Part shown: positions 43,320-51,955 of the stretch, in pieces
Layout: each line of letters begins with the position of its first letter
Numbering within the stretch: position 1 is the first letter of the stretch
From: Oscillospiraceae bacterium
Lineage (GTDB): Bacteria; Bacillota; Clostridia; Oscillospirales; Oscillospiraceae
Direction of reading: 5' to 3'
Length of the DNA stretch: 64,000 nucleotides
Assembly: GCA_015068325.1 (NCBI GenBank)
Contig: SVKQ01000015.1
Span: 1 to 64,000 of the forward strand
Made by a program: the position numbers and the translations under genes
The notes under the pieces: generated by a model
The model's database searches: none
The model's input: only the letters and a program-made list of their open reading frames with translations
What the model was told of the DNA's origin: nothing

Positions 43320-44576
43320 ATGAAGTCCAACCAGTTTTCCGGCTTCCACAAGCTCACCTGGCAGCAGCGCGCTGCCGAGGTCCAGGAGTTCTCCGGTCTG
43401 ACCGACGAGGAGATCGCCCGGATCACCCAGCCCGGTGCTCTCAGCAACGATGTGGCCGACCGGGTCATTGAGAATGTAATCGGCACCTATCAGCTGCCCA
43501 TGGGCGTGGCCATGAACTTTGTCATCAACGGCAAGGAATACCTGATCCCCATGGTCATCGAGGAGGCCAGCGTGGTGGCGGCTGCCTCCAACGCCGCCAA
43601 GATGGCCCGGGGCGGCGGCGGCTTCCACACCGGCTACACCGGCAACATCATGATCTCCCAGGTGCAGTGCATCGGCGTGAAGAACCCCTACTTCGCCCGG
43701 CAGAAGATCCTCCACCACAAGCAGGAGATCCTGGACATCGCCAACTCCAGGGATCCCATACTGGTCAGCATCACCGGCGGCGCCAAGGACCTGGAGGTCC
43801 GGGTGGTGGAAAGCGAGATCGGCCCCATGGTGGTGACCCATCTGCTGGTGGATACCGGCGACGCCATGGGCGCCAACGCCGTCAACACCATGGCTGAGGC
43901 TGTGGCTTCCAAAATCGAGGAGATCACCGGCGGCACCGTGAAGCTGCGCATCCTCAGCAATCTGGCCGACCACCGTCTGGCCAGCGCCACCGCCACCTGG
44001 CGCAAGGAGGACATCGGCGGTGAGGAGGTGGTGGACGGCATCATTGCCGCCTATGCCTTCGCCGCAGCGGATCCCTACCGGGCCGCCACCTCCAACAAGG
44101 GCGTCATGAACGGCATCGATCCTGTGGTCATCGCCACTGGAAACGATTGGCGCGGCATGGAAGCCGGCGTGCACTCCTACTGCAGCCGCGGCGGCCGTTA
44201 TACCTCCCTGACCCGCTGGGAAAAAGACGCCAACGGCGACCTGACCGGCACCATCGAGATCCCCACCCCCGTAGGTCTGGTGGGCGGCGGCACCAAGGTG
44301 CTCCCCGGTGCCCAGATGGGCGTGAAGATCCTGGGCGTCACCTCCGCCGCCGAGTTGGCCCAGGTCATCGCCGCGGTGGGTCTGGCCCAGAACTTCGCCG
44401 CCCTCCGCGCTTTGGCGACCGACGGCATCCAGAAGGGCCACATGAAGCTCCATGCCCGCAACCTGGCCACCGTGGCCGGCGCCACCGCCGAGCAGCTGGA
44501 CGTCGTGGTGGCCAAGATGATTGCCGACAAAATGGTCTCCGTGGACCACGCCAAGGAGATCCTGGCCGGCATGTGA
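43320..44576 (+). CDS. mvaA: HMG-CoA reductase, class II (degradative type)
   Basis: The 418-residue protein is a class II HMG-CoA reductase. Visible are ENVIGTYQLPMGVAMNF, the catalytic Glu in IEEASVVAAASNAAKMA, GDAMGANAVNTM, the catalytic Lys in SNKGVMNGIDPVV, the Asp in GNDWR, and the catalytic His in GHMKLHARN near the C-terminus. Class II enzymes often run mevalonate to HMG-CoA. No HMG-CoA lyase is nearby, and the neighbours are AtuA proteins, so the direction and pathway are open. The start at 43320 follows AAAGGAG. Confidence 0.93.
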   Translation: MKSNQFSGFHKLTWQQRAAEVQEFSGLTDEEIARITQPGALSNDVADRVIENVIGTYQLPMGVAMNFVINGKEYLIPMVIEEASVVAAASNAAKMARGGGGFHTGYTGNIMISQVQCIGVKNPYFARQKILHHKQEILDIANSRDPILVSITGGAKDLEVRVVESEIGPMVVTHLLVDTGDAMGANAVNTMAEAVASKIEEITGGTVKLRILSNLADHRLASATATWRKEDIGGEEVVDGIIAAYAFAAADPYRAATSNKGVMNGIDPVVIATGNDWRGMEAGVHSYCSRGGRYTSLTRWEKDANGDLTGTIEIPTPVGLVGGGTKVLPGAQMGVKILGVTSAAELAQVIAAVGLAQNFAALRALATDGIQKGHMKLHARNLATVAGATAEQLDVVVAKMIADKMVSVDHAKEILAGM

Positions 44577-44660
44577 TCTTCCCTTCTCCGGGACGCCCGC
44601 GTTCCTGAGACGCAAACTCTTCCTGCACCTGGCCCCCGCTTTTCACCTGCGGTCAGAATG

Positions 44661-44710
44661 AAACGGGAGGCCGGGCGCCGAAGCGTCCCGCCCCCGTTTG
44701 TTTTTCTTTT
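44661..44710 (+). terminator. Terminator after the AtuA/HMG-CoA reductase operon
   Basis: Stem aaacggg(44661-44667)/cccgttt(44693-44699) with an inner GC-rich extension and a T-rich tail. The remaining stretch to 44873 holds nothing else I can support. Confidence 0.75.
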
Positions 44711-44873
44711 CGCTTTTGGTAAAGTTCCCCGGAAGGGGTCCCGTGTATCCGGCGCGATCAGCCGCGAGGCCGGAGGTTGCGAAGTCCCGCCATGCGGGCG
44801 GCGTCATCCCTTGTGACGTTTTTTCGAGTGTGATCGGCCCCGTCGCGCCGTATATGTGTGAAGGAGAAGCCAG

Positions 44874-45677
44874 ATGAAATTTCTGAACCTGTTCCCGATC
44901 CCTAAAAAGTATGAGCGCGTGATCAGCGTGCTGACCTTTGCGGCGACCGCCGCGCTGGTCGTCGTGCTGATCCGGGAGCGCACCACCACTGCCGTTATCC
45001 TGGCTACTTTCAGCGCCCTCATTCTGGCAGTGAACCAGTGGATCCGGTATCAGCAGAAGAAGGAGGCCGCCGTGTTTTTCACCCAGGAGAACGAGCGGCT
45101 CATGGAGGTGCGGGGGAAGAACGGCCCCGCTCACTATATCCGGGAGCGCCTTCCCGCCCTGTCCTCCATCCGGCATCCCGACGTCCGTCTGGCGGCCCAG
45201 TTGAATATGAGCACTGTCATGCTGGCCGGCATGGACACTGAGGGTGCCGGCAAAGTTCTGGGCGACATCGACCCGAAAAGAATCGACGACACATCTCTCC
45301 TGCTGGTCTACTGGACTCAGTCCCTGCTGGCCGCCATCCAGGCCGGGGACGATCAGCGCGCCGCCGAGGCGTATCAAACCGCCGGGACGCTGATTCCGGA
45401 GGTCCACGAGGCTCTGCAGAACAGCTTCAAGCCCGCCTGTATCCAGTACCTCCTCTATTGTGAGGAGAGCGACGCCGCCATGGAGATGCTGGACGAGATC
45501 GACCTGGAAGAACTGGACAGATCCAGCACCGATCAAATCAACGCGCTGAGCGCTTATGCCCTTCTCTTGGATGGACGGGAAGCGGAAGCCCGCGCGCTGG
45601 CCGGAGAGGTCCGGCTGCACAATGTGCTCCCCTCCACCGCCTGGTGGTTGGATAAGGTCCTCCGGGCAGAAGGCTGA
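44874..45677 (+). CDS. Membrane-anchored TPR-like hypothetical protein
   Basis: I do not recognise the 267-residue protein. It starts with two membrane spans (about residues 17-34 and 38-56) and continues as a soluble, helical, TPR-like domain (repeats with the pattern ADDQRAAEAYQTAGTL and EESDAAMEMLDEIDLEEL). It has its own region behind a terminator and GAAGGAGAA ribosome site. Role in complex assembly at the membrane is possible but not shown. Confidence 0.65.
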   Translation: MKFLNLFPIPKKYERVISVLTFAATAALVVVLIRERTTTAVILATFSALILAVNQWIRYQQKKEAAVFFTQENERLMEVRGKNGPAHYIRERLPALSSIRHPDVRLAAQLNMSTVMLAGMDTEGAGKVLGDIDPKRIDDTSLLLVYWTQSLLAAIQAGDDQRAAEAYQTAGTLIPEVHEALQNSFKPACIQYLLYCEESDAAMEMLDEIDLEELDRSSTDQINALSAYALLLDGREAEARALAGEVRLHNVLPSTAWWLDKVLRAEG

Positions 45678-45748
45678 AGTTCCCTTTTCGTTCCCTATAC
45701 ACAAGGTATAGCACACATATTGAGACTAGCAAGGAAGCGAGGGATAAC

Positions 45749-46558
45749 ATGAAACTGGAGGGAGCGGCGCTGTCCGCGCGCCGCAATCTGTTTGCCGCTC
45801 TCGGAAGGCTGGGCAGCGGACACTATGGCGCATGCCTTTCGGAAATCGAGATCCTGACGTATCTCTATTTCCGAGAGATGAACGTGAAGCCGGAGGATCC
45901 CCAATGGAAGGATCGGGACCGGTTCGTGCTGTCCAAGGGGCACGGCGGCTTCGGTCTCTACAGCGTGCTGGCCGAGCGGGGATTCATCCCTCGTGAGCGT
46001 CTGGGCGCTTTGGAGGACGGTGTCATGCTCCCCAAGCACGCTGACAAGCAGCGCATCCCCGGCGTGGAACTTTCCACCGGTTCCTTGGGACAGGGCCTCT
46101 CCGCCGCCTGCGGCATGGCGCTGTGTGCCAAGCGGGATGGCTCGGCCGTCCGGGTCTACGCTGTCCTGGGTGACGGCGAGTGCAACGAGGGGCAGATCTG
46201 GGAAGCCGCCATGGCCGCCGGCAAGTACAAGCTGGACAATCTGGTAGCGACCGTGGACTACAACGGTCTCCAGTTCGACGGCCCCGTCAGCGAGGTCATG
46301 CCGCTGGAACCCTTTGCCGACAAGTGGCGCGCCTGCGGCTGGCACGCCATCGAGGTGGCTGACGGACACGATTTCCAGCAGTTGGAAACCGCCTACAACG
46401 AGGCCCGCACCGTACAGGGCAAGCCTGTTGCGATCCTGGCCCACACCGTGAAGGGTAAGGGCATCTCCTTCATGGAAAACGTCACGGAATGGCACGGCGG
46501 CTCCTGCAGCCCCGAACAGCTGGCGCAGGGCTGCCGCGATCTGGGAATGAAGGTGTGA
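45749..46558 (+). CDS. Transketolase, N-terminal subunit
   Basis: The 269-residue protein is the ThDP-binding half of a split transketolase. The ThDP motif is GDGECNEGQIWEAAMAAG...NLVATVDYNGLQ, and KLxxHLSx-like SKGHGGFGLYSVLAERG and LSTGSLGQGLSAACGMA blocks are present. It acts with the product of the next gene, 5 bp downstream, to move two-carbon ketol units between sugar phosphates or similar acceptors. Dedicated split copies often sit in special sugar or secondary pathways rather than the core pentose pathway. Confidence 0.93.
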   Translation: MKLEGAALSARRNLFAALGRLGSGHYGACLSEIEILTYLYFREMNVKPEDPQWKDRDRFVLSKGHGGFGLYSVLAERGFIPRERLGALEDGVMLPKHADKQRIPGVELSTGSLGQGLSAACGMALCAKRDGSAVRVYAVLGDGECNEGQIWEAAMAAGKYKLDNLVATVDYNGLQFDGPVSEVMPLEPFADKWRACGWHAIEVADGHDFQQLETAYNEARTVQGKPVAILAHTVKGKGISFMENVTEWHGGSCSPEQLAQGCRDLGMKV

Positions 46559-46563
46559 GGAGC

Positions 46564-47511
46564 ATGGCAAAGCAGGATGTGAAAAAGGTATACGGACAGA
46601 CGCTGTGTGAACTGATGGCCGCCGACGAGCGGATCGTCGCCGTAGATACCGACCTGATGCGCCTGACAGGCACCGCTCCGGCGAAGGAGCAGTTCCCCGA
46701 GCGGTACATCAACGCCGGCATCGCCGAGCAGAACTCCATCGGCATGGCCGCCGGCTGCGCGGTGATGGGCAAGATCGCCTTCATCTCCGCCTTCTGTGAA
46801 TTCCTGGCCACCCGGGGCAGCGATCAGTGTCTGGACACGCTGTGCTACAACGAGCTGGACGTAAAGGTTCTGGGTACCTACGCCGGCATCTCCAGCGGCA
46901 TCAACGGCGGCACCCACATCTCAGTGGCCGACATCGCCGCCTTCCGCAGCATGCCCGACATGAAGATCGCCGACATCTCCGACGGCAACGAGCTGGCCGC
47001 CGCGATCCGTCTGGCGGCGCAGACACCCGGCCCCGTCTATATCCGCGTTCCCAAGGGCCCGTTGGAGGATCTTCGGGACGCCAGGTGTGAGTTCCGCTGG
47101 GGCAAGGGCGAGATCCGCCGTGAGATTCCTGCCGACTATGCCAGCCAGCGCATCGCGGTAATCACCAGCGGCATCACCACCGCCGCCGGCGAGAAGGCCG
47201 CGGATCTGCTGGCCCGACAGGGCGTCTCCGTCACCCACGTCCACATGGGCTCCATCAAGCCCATCGATGAGGAACTGCTGCTCCATCTGGCCGCCACCCA
47301 CGACATGCTCATCACGGTGGACAACCACAGCATCATCGGCGGTCTTGGCACGGCGGTGTGCGAGGTCACCTCTGCCGCCGCCCCGATCCAGGTGATCCGT
47401 TTGGGTATCCGGGACGAGTTCTGCGAGGGGCTGACCGAGCCGGAGCTGGCCGCCCGCCACGGCATCGACGCCGATGGCATCGCAAAGGCGGTCCTCGCTG
47501 CGGCGGAATAA
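46564..47511 (+). CDS. Transketolase, C-terminal subunit
   Basis: The 315-residue protein is the pyrimidine-binding and C-terminal half of the same split transketolase. The conserved Glu lies in NAGIAEQNSIGMAAG, and the C-terminal domain has MGSIKPIDEELLLHLAA and DNHSIIGGLGTAV. The ATG at 46564 follows GAGG and lies 5 bp after the partner stop. A longer frame to 46489 would overlap the partner. With the N-terminal subunit it makes a complete enzyme. Confidence 0.93.
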   Translation: MAKQDVKKVYGQTLCELMAADERIVAVDTDLMRLTGTAPAKEQFPERYINAGIAEQNSIGMAAGCAVMGKIAFISAFCEFLATRGSDQCLDTLCYNELDVKVLGTYAGISSGINGGTHISVADIAAFRSMPDMKIADISDGNELAAAIRLAAQTPGPVYIRVPKGPLEDLRDARCEFRWGKGEIRREIPADYASQRIAVITSGITTAAGEKAADLLARQGVSVTHVHMGSIKPIDEELLLHLAATHDMLITVDNHSIIGGLGTAVCEVTSAAAPIQVIRLGIRDEFCEGLTEPELAARHGIDADGIAKAVLAAAE

Positions 47512-47662
47512 ATACCGCCGAATCAAAGTATTGAATCGACCTCTGTGCCGTTCAATATCAGATGTGTTTACCGTTAGGAAGAGAGGAAGGTGATCGATCG
47601 GTTGTGTATGGTAAAAGAGAAACCCGTCCCAACCATAACAGACATGAAGAGAGGTAGCTTGC

Positions 47663-48148
47663 ATGAAGAAAGAACAAATCGCCAAAGCACCCTATACGGA
47701 AGTATGGGGCGACACCGTTGTCCTGTGGCAGCTGTGTCTGGCCGCGCTGATCTGTATGGTCCTCACCATGGTGGGCTTCCTGGTGGGAAGAAGCCTGTTC
47801 CTCAGCATGGAGTCCCTGGAGCCGTCTCTGGCCAAGGGTTACTCCCTCCTGACCGGGATCCTCGGCTGTTTCATCGGTGCGGCATTCTCCGCCCATTTTT
47901 TCAAGCCCAAGAGAGTCGTCGTTGAAAAGTTCGAGCAATCCACCATCCAGGAGATCCTCGACCAAGCGGGTATCACCATGGAAGAGGAGATCGACGGTTT
48001 GCGCCACGCCAGTCCCGATACCATCGCCGAGATGGAGAGTCTGGAGCTCTATTCTCTGCTCTCCCTGATCCCCGAGGATTCCGCCAATTACAAGCCGGAA
48101 TACCGCGCTTTGGCTGAGAAGAAGGAGGCTGAGAAAAATGTTGACTGA
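47663..48148 (+). CDS. Small membrane subunit of a TctAB-like transporter
   Basis: The 161-residue protein has two membrane spans (about residues 22-45 and 60-78) and a soluble acidic C-terminus. It overlaps the start of the TctA-like permease by 11 bp, and so is probably its small partner (TctB role), although TctB normally has four spans. No family motif is clear. Confidence 0.6.
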   Translation: MKKEQIAKAPYTEVWGDTVVLWQLCLAALICMVLTMVGFLVGRSLFLSMESLEPSLAKGYSLLTGILGCFIGAAFSAHFFKPKRVVVEKFEQSTIQEILDQAGITMEEEIDGLRHASPDTIAEMESLELYSLLSLIPEDSANYKPEYRALAEKKEAEKNVD

Positions 48149-49511
48149 TATGCTGGTAGCTTTGGGTTTTGCCGTTCTCGGCGGCGTTCTTTATACCATT
48201 ATCGGCATCATTCCCGGTACAGATGAAACTGCCACCATGGCCCCCCTGACGATCGTCGTCGTTCTGGCTGGTGCGCCCCACGGCGCCGTTCTGGCCTGGA
48301 TGGTCGGCATCATCGTCGCCATGCAGATCTCCCACACCATCCCCACCGCCATGGCTGCCCTGCCCGGTTCCACCATGGCCGTGCCCATGGTGCAGGGCTG
48401 CGCCATCGCCAAGCGCCTGGGCATCCCTCACGTGGCCATGCGCAAGATGGCCACCGGTTCCCTGATCGGCACCGTGGTCGGCATTGCCATCGGCTTGATC
48501 GCCGCGCTGGTCCTCTCCCCTCTGGGCACCTTTATCGCCACCTACTCCGGCCAGATCTTCACCATCTGCGCTGTGATCATCGCTCTGATGTCCTCCGCCA
48601 AGTGGGCCGCCGTCATCGCCCTGATCCCCTTCTCTGTTCTGATCCAAGCCCTGCAGCGGATCTCCATTGAGACCACCGGCCACACTGTGTTCATCTGCAT
48701 CTTCATGGGCATCACCATCGGCCCCATGATTTACGAGCTGTTCACCGTGCTGGTGCCGGAGAAACGTCAGCAGCAGGCCCGTCAGAACGTCAATGAATGC
48801 TGGCTGGCCCCCGAGGCCAAGGGCAGGAAGATGCCCCTGTTCCCCAATCCCTTCAAGCAGGTCACCCGGAAGCAGTTGGGTTATACCACTGCTCTATCCG
48901 CCCTGTCTACTATGACCTTCACCATGTCCCCCGTGGGCATGACGGTCGTCACCGGCGAGATGGCTGGCGGCCGCTGCAAGGAGCTCTATGACCGCATCAC
49001 CACCCGTATGACCGTGCAGGATGCCGCCTCCAACGCCACATATCTGGGCGCCCTGCTGATCCCCCTGCTGGGTCTGGGCGGCATGCCCATCGGGCCTCTG
49101 GCCGGCGGTGTGGCCTCTCCCCTGTTCAACTGCCCGCCCCGCTACACTCTGGATGCCAATCTTGCCTCCTATCTGCATTTCAGCGACTATCTGATCTTCT
49201 GCATCATCGGCATGATCGGCGGCGCCATTTTCGCCTATCCCGTCGCCATGCACAAGGCCCGCTCCTGGACCGCCCTGATGTTCAAGAAGATCAGCCACGA
49301 GGCTCTGATCGGCGCTTTCTGCGGCCTGATCGTCATGCTGGCCTTCTATGAAGCCGGCTTCATCGGCGTCATCATCGCTGTGACCATCGGTCTGTTCGGC
49401 GGCTTCCTGCACAGCTACTTCGGCATACACACCGGCGTGCAGTTCATGGCCTACTATGCTTCCAGCTGGATCGTCACCACCCTGATGGCCGTCGGCACCA
49501 AGCTGCTCTGA
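48138..49511 (+). CDS. tctA: Tripartite tricarboxylate transporter permease (TctA-like)
   Basis: The 457-residue protein has about 11 membrane spans and TctA hallmarks: GIIPGTDETATMAPLT near the start and LGLGGMPIGPLAGG in the second half. It should take up a carboxylate driven by an ion gradient. No TctC periplasmic binding protein is present in the window. It follows the split transketolase and small membrane subunit in one direction, so the substrate may be a sugar acid or related compound. Confidence 0.87.
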   Translation: MLTDMLVALGFAVLGGVLYTIIGIIPGTDETATMAPLTIVVVLAGAPHGAVLAWMVGIIVAMQISHTIPTAMAALPGSTMAVPMVQGCAIAKRLGIPHVAMRKMATGSLIGTVVGIAIGLIAALVLSPLGTFIATYSGQIFTICAVIIALMSSAKWAAVIALIPFSVLIQALQRISIETTGHTVFICIFMGITIGPMIYELFTVLVPEKRQQQARQNVNECWLAPEAKGRKMPLFPNPFKQVTRKQLGYTTALSALSTMTFTMSPVGMTVVTGEMAGGRCKELYDRITTRMTVQDAASNATYLGALLIPLLGLGGMPIGPLAGGVASPLFNCPPRYTLDANLASYLHFSDYLIFCIIGMIGGAIFAYPVAMHKARSWTALMFKKISHEALIGAFCGLIVMLAFYEAGFIGVIIAVTIGLFGGFLHSYFGIHTGVQFMAYYASSWIVTTLMAVGTKLL

Positions 49512-49539
49512 TTGTCCCTCCAACGGAAGGGAGAAACAG

Positions 49540-49659
49540 CTGAGCGATTATTCTCTGAAGGTCTTTGCCCTGACGGATAAAAAGGCTGTCGGCACCGGAG
49601 CCGGATGCTGCTTTGCCGTGGCGAAGGCCCTTCGCGGCGGTGCCCTCTACGGTGCCTGA
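49540..49659 (+). pseudogene. Probable remnant of a short-chain dehydrogenase N-terminus
   Basis: A 39-codon frame (CTG at 49540 behind GGAAGGGA, stop 49657-49659) reads YSLKVFALTDKKAVGTGAG at its start, which resembles the SDR pattern of a short lead, LTGK-type strand and TGAGxGxG cofactor loop. The loop is altered (TGAGCCFAVAKAL) and the frame ends at once, so the rest of the gene is gone. A 15-bp perfect hairpin follows. This is an interpretation of a short match. Confidence 0.4.
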
Positions 49660-49676
49660 CCTTCCCCCATACCTCT

Positions 49677-49708
49677 GTGCCGGCTCCCGCGTCCGCGGGA
49701 GCCGGCAC
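49677..49708. repeat. 15-bp perfect inverted repeat before the thioesterase gene
   Basis: gtgccggctcccgcg-tc-cgcgggagccggcac, 10-25 bp before the ribosome site at about 49719. It has no T tract, so it may protect or pace the mRNA rather than end it, or be a trace of rearrangement after the SDR remnant. Confidence 0.6.
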
Positions 49709-49731
49709 GGCCTGATCTGGAGGTGTTTTTT

Positions 49732-50172
49732 ATGGAACAGAAGAGAGCTTGGCTCCGCGCCGTACAGAAGACGGCGGACCGCTATCTTACCCCGGAAAAC
49801 GGCTTCAACGGCCGCATGAGCTGTCGGCTGGCCGGGTGTTGCTATGCGGAACAGTCCGTCACCTTCGCTTTCGAGACCCAGCGCTGGCAATGCAACGACC
49901 GGGGCGAGATCCACGGCGGCGCCATCGCCGGCATGTTCGACACCGCCTTTGGCGTCGTGGCCTATATCACCGCCGGAGGTCCGGTCACATCCACCGCCGA
50001 GCTGTCCGTCTCCTTTCTGCGGAGCGTGGCATACGGTACCTCTGTCCATGTAAAGGTCATCGTTCTCAAGGCCGGGCGGAGTCTGATCCGCCAGCGGGCA
50101 GAGCTGACAGACGCCGCCACGGGTAGCCTGCTGGCTGTGGCCGGCGGTTGCTGGACGATCCTGTCCCATTGA
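49732..50172 (+). CDS. PaaI-type hotdog thioesterase
   Basis: The 146-residue protein is a hotdog-fold acyl-CoA thioesterase. The helix start GEIHGGAIAGMFDTAFG carries the expected Gly-Gly and Asp of the active site, and TAELSVSFLRSV is the second strand typical of PaaI-like proteins. The ATG at 49732 follows GGAGGTG; an in-frame GTG at 49723 overlaps that site. The substrate is unknown. Confidence 0.87.
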   Translation: MEQKRAWLRAVQKTADRYLTPENGFNGRMSCRLAGCCYAEQSVTFAFETQRWQCNDRGEIHGGAIAGMFDTAFGVVAYITAGGPVTSTAELSVSFLRSVAYGTSVHVKVIVLKAGRSLIRQRAELTDAATGSLLAVAGGCWTILSH

Positions 50173-50250
50173 CAGCAGGGCAGCTACCGCCCGCGCCGGG
50201 CACATGAATAAATCTGATACCATGTGAATGGCGTGAAATCAAATGCGCTT

Positions 50251-50258
50251 GGTATAAC
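50251..50258 (+). promoter_or_regulatory. Possible promoter of spoVT
   Basis: Extended -10 TTGG-TATAAC near 50249-50258 with a weak -35. In Bacillus spoVT is transcribed by the forespore factor sigma-G; I see no clear match to that consensus. Confidence 0.3.
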
Positions 50259-50317
50259 AGAACCCCCCTGTGGAATACTATCCGTGACAACAGATAGCAG
50301 CACAGGAGGTTTTTTAT

Positions 50318-50857
50318 ATGAAAGCAACCGGTATCGTGCGGCGGATCGACGATCTGGGCCGGGTCGTCATCCCCAAAGAGATCCGCCGCACCATGCACAT
50401 CCGTGAGGGTGACCCACTGGAGATCTACACCACCCGTGACGGCGAGGTCATTTTCAAAAAGTACTCCATGCTGGGCGCCCTGGACGATTTTGCCGCCCGG
50501 TTCTGCGATACGCTCAACCGCAGCACCGCCTTCACAGCCGCCGTTACAGACCGGGATACCGTCATCGCCGTGGCCGGCACGGGCAAAAAGGAATTGCTGG
50601 GCAAACGCCTCTCCGCGCCGCTGGAGCGGATCATGGAGGAGCGGAGCCTCTACTCCTGGAGCGGCAAGGAGCCGCCCATCCCTGCCTGCGACGGCAACGG
50701 CGCATTCCTGACCGCCGTGGCCGCCCCCATCCTGTGCCAGGGCGACGTGCTGGGTCTGGTCCTCTTCCTCTCCGCCGACGGCCGGACGCCCGGCGAGGCG
50801 GAACAGAAGCTGGCCCAGACGGTGGCGTCTTTTCTGGGACAGCATATGGAGAACTGA
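50318..50857 (+). CDS. spoVT: Stage V sporulation protein T
   Basis: The 179-residue protein has an AbrB-like swapped-hairpin DNA-binding domain in residues 1-50 (GIVRRIDDLGRVVIPKEIRR) and a C-terminal GAF domain (about 55-178). Both match SpoVT, a regulator of forespore genes, in order and length. It shows that the organism forms, or descends from formers of, endospores. It stands alone between a ribosome site AGGAGG and a strong terminator. Confidence 0.95.
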   Translation: MKATGIVRRIDDLGRVVIPKEIRRTMHIREGDPLEIYTTRDGEVIFKKYSMLGALDDFAARFCDTLNRSTAFTAAVTDRDTVIAVAGTGKKELLGKRLSAPLERIMEERSLYSWSGKEPPIPACDGNGAFLTAVAAPILCQGDVLGLVLFLSADGRTPGEAEQKLAQTVASFLGQHMEN

Positions 50858-50870
50858 TCTGACGGAGCAT

Positions 50871-50904
50871 AAAAAAGAACGGATCTTTCGATCCGTTCTT
50901 TTTT
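50871..50904. terminator. Bidirectional terminator between spoVT and the TPM gene
   Basis: Perfect stem aaaaaagaacggat/atccgttctttttt. Confidence 0.92.
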
Positions 50905-50916
50905 GCGGTAACAGGC

Positions 50917-51900
50917 TCAGCGTTTTCCGCCGCCGAAGCCGCCCTTGCCGAAACCGCCGCTGGGGCGGGAATTCCCGCCAGGACGGGATGTACCGCCGCT
51001 GGGGCGGGACGAACTCTGGTAGCTGCCGGAGGGGCGGGAGGCATTGGCCGGGCGCTTGTAGCTGCTGCTGTAGCTGTGGGGCCGTGCCGGACGCGGCGGC
51101 GCCGCAGGAGGTGCAGGCGGCACAGGCGCGCGATATGTGCTCCTGCCCCAGAAGATGGGATAATAGCTCACCCGGGGCGCGCCCGTGACCACCACCGCAC
51201 TGCGGCGGCGGTAGCGGTTGTAACGGAAGCGGTCGATGATGGCCCACACCACCAGCACACCCACCACCAGCAATATCACGCCGAAGATGGACACATGGCC
51301 GGAGGCTTTGGGCTCCTTGTACTCGGTCCACTCCTGCGCGGTGCCGGTGCTGCTGCCGGAGGAGCCGCCGGAGAAGCCGGGAGCCGCCTGAGCGTAGTAC
51401 ACGTCCGCCTGGCGGAAGAACGCCACCACGGCTTCGTCGTAGTTCCCGGCGTAGTAGGGCTCGTCAATGGCCTGCTTCAGCTTGGTCTGCTGGGTATCGG
51501 TCATGGTGTCGAGCACGCTGTCGCCGCAGGCCACGTACCAGTCGCCGCCCTTGACAAGCAGGAGCAGCATGTCGCCGGCGCCCAGGCCCCACTTCTCGCC
51601 CAGAGCCTTGGCGTAATCCGCCTCGGTCCAGCCGTTCAGCCGGGGCAGGGTGGCCACCGCCGTCACCGCGTAGTACTTCTCGTTCCAGGAGGTATTGTAC
51701 TCCTTCACGGCGTTCTCGGTGGCGTCGGACAGCAGCTTGGCGTCATCACAAATCCAGTTATAGTAGGAGACATCCAGCAGTTCGGTGGATTTCTTGGCCT
51801 CGTAGCTGGCCCTGCGCTGCTGGCCCCAGAAGGCGGCCAGCGCCACCGCCAGGATCAGCACTACCCAGGCCACCGCCTGATTTTGAAAGATCTTCTTCAT
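50917..51900 (-). CDS. TPM-domain membrane protein with Ser/Gly/Pro-rich tail
   Basis: The 327-residue protein has an N-terminal membrane anchor (residues 8-27), a TPM domain (about 40-170, with YNTSWNEKYYAVTAVATLP and GAGDMLLLLVKGGDWYVACG), a second span near 205-225, and a low-complexity tail rich in Pro, Ser, Gly and Arg ending in GGFGKGGFGGGKR. TPM proteins take part in envelope or repair complexes. It is followed upstream by TelA- and XpaC-type genes on the same strand, a set often seen together. Confidence 0.82.
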   Translation of the reverse strand: MKKIFQNQAVAWVVLILAVALAAFWGQQRRASYEAKKSTELLDVSYYNWICDDAKLLSDATENAVKEYNTSWNEKYYAVTAVATLPRLNGWTEADYAKALGEKWGLGAGDMLLLLVKGGDWYVACGDSVLDTMTDTQQTKLKQAIDEPYYAGNYDEAVVAFFRQADVYYAQAAPGFSGGSSGSSTGTAQEWTEYKEPKASGHVSIFGVILLVVGVLVVWAIIDRFRYNRYRRRSAVVVTGAPRVSYYPIFWGRSTYRAPVPPAPPAAPPRPARPHSYSSSYKRPANASRPSGSYQSSSRPSGGTSRPGGNSRPSGGFGKGGFGGGKR

Positions 51901-51955
51901 CTTGTGCTCCTTTCAAGGAGGGTAGGCGGCCGCGCCGCCGGGAAAACGCCGTGTC

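Noticed and set aside
43314..44615. A 433-codon minus-strand frame
   Set aside because: Antisense to the HMG-CoA reductase gene; rich in Gly, His and Asp, no motif.
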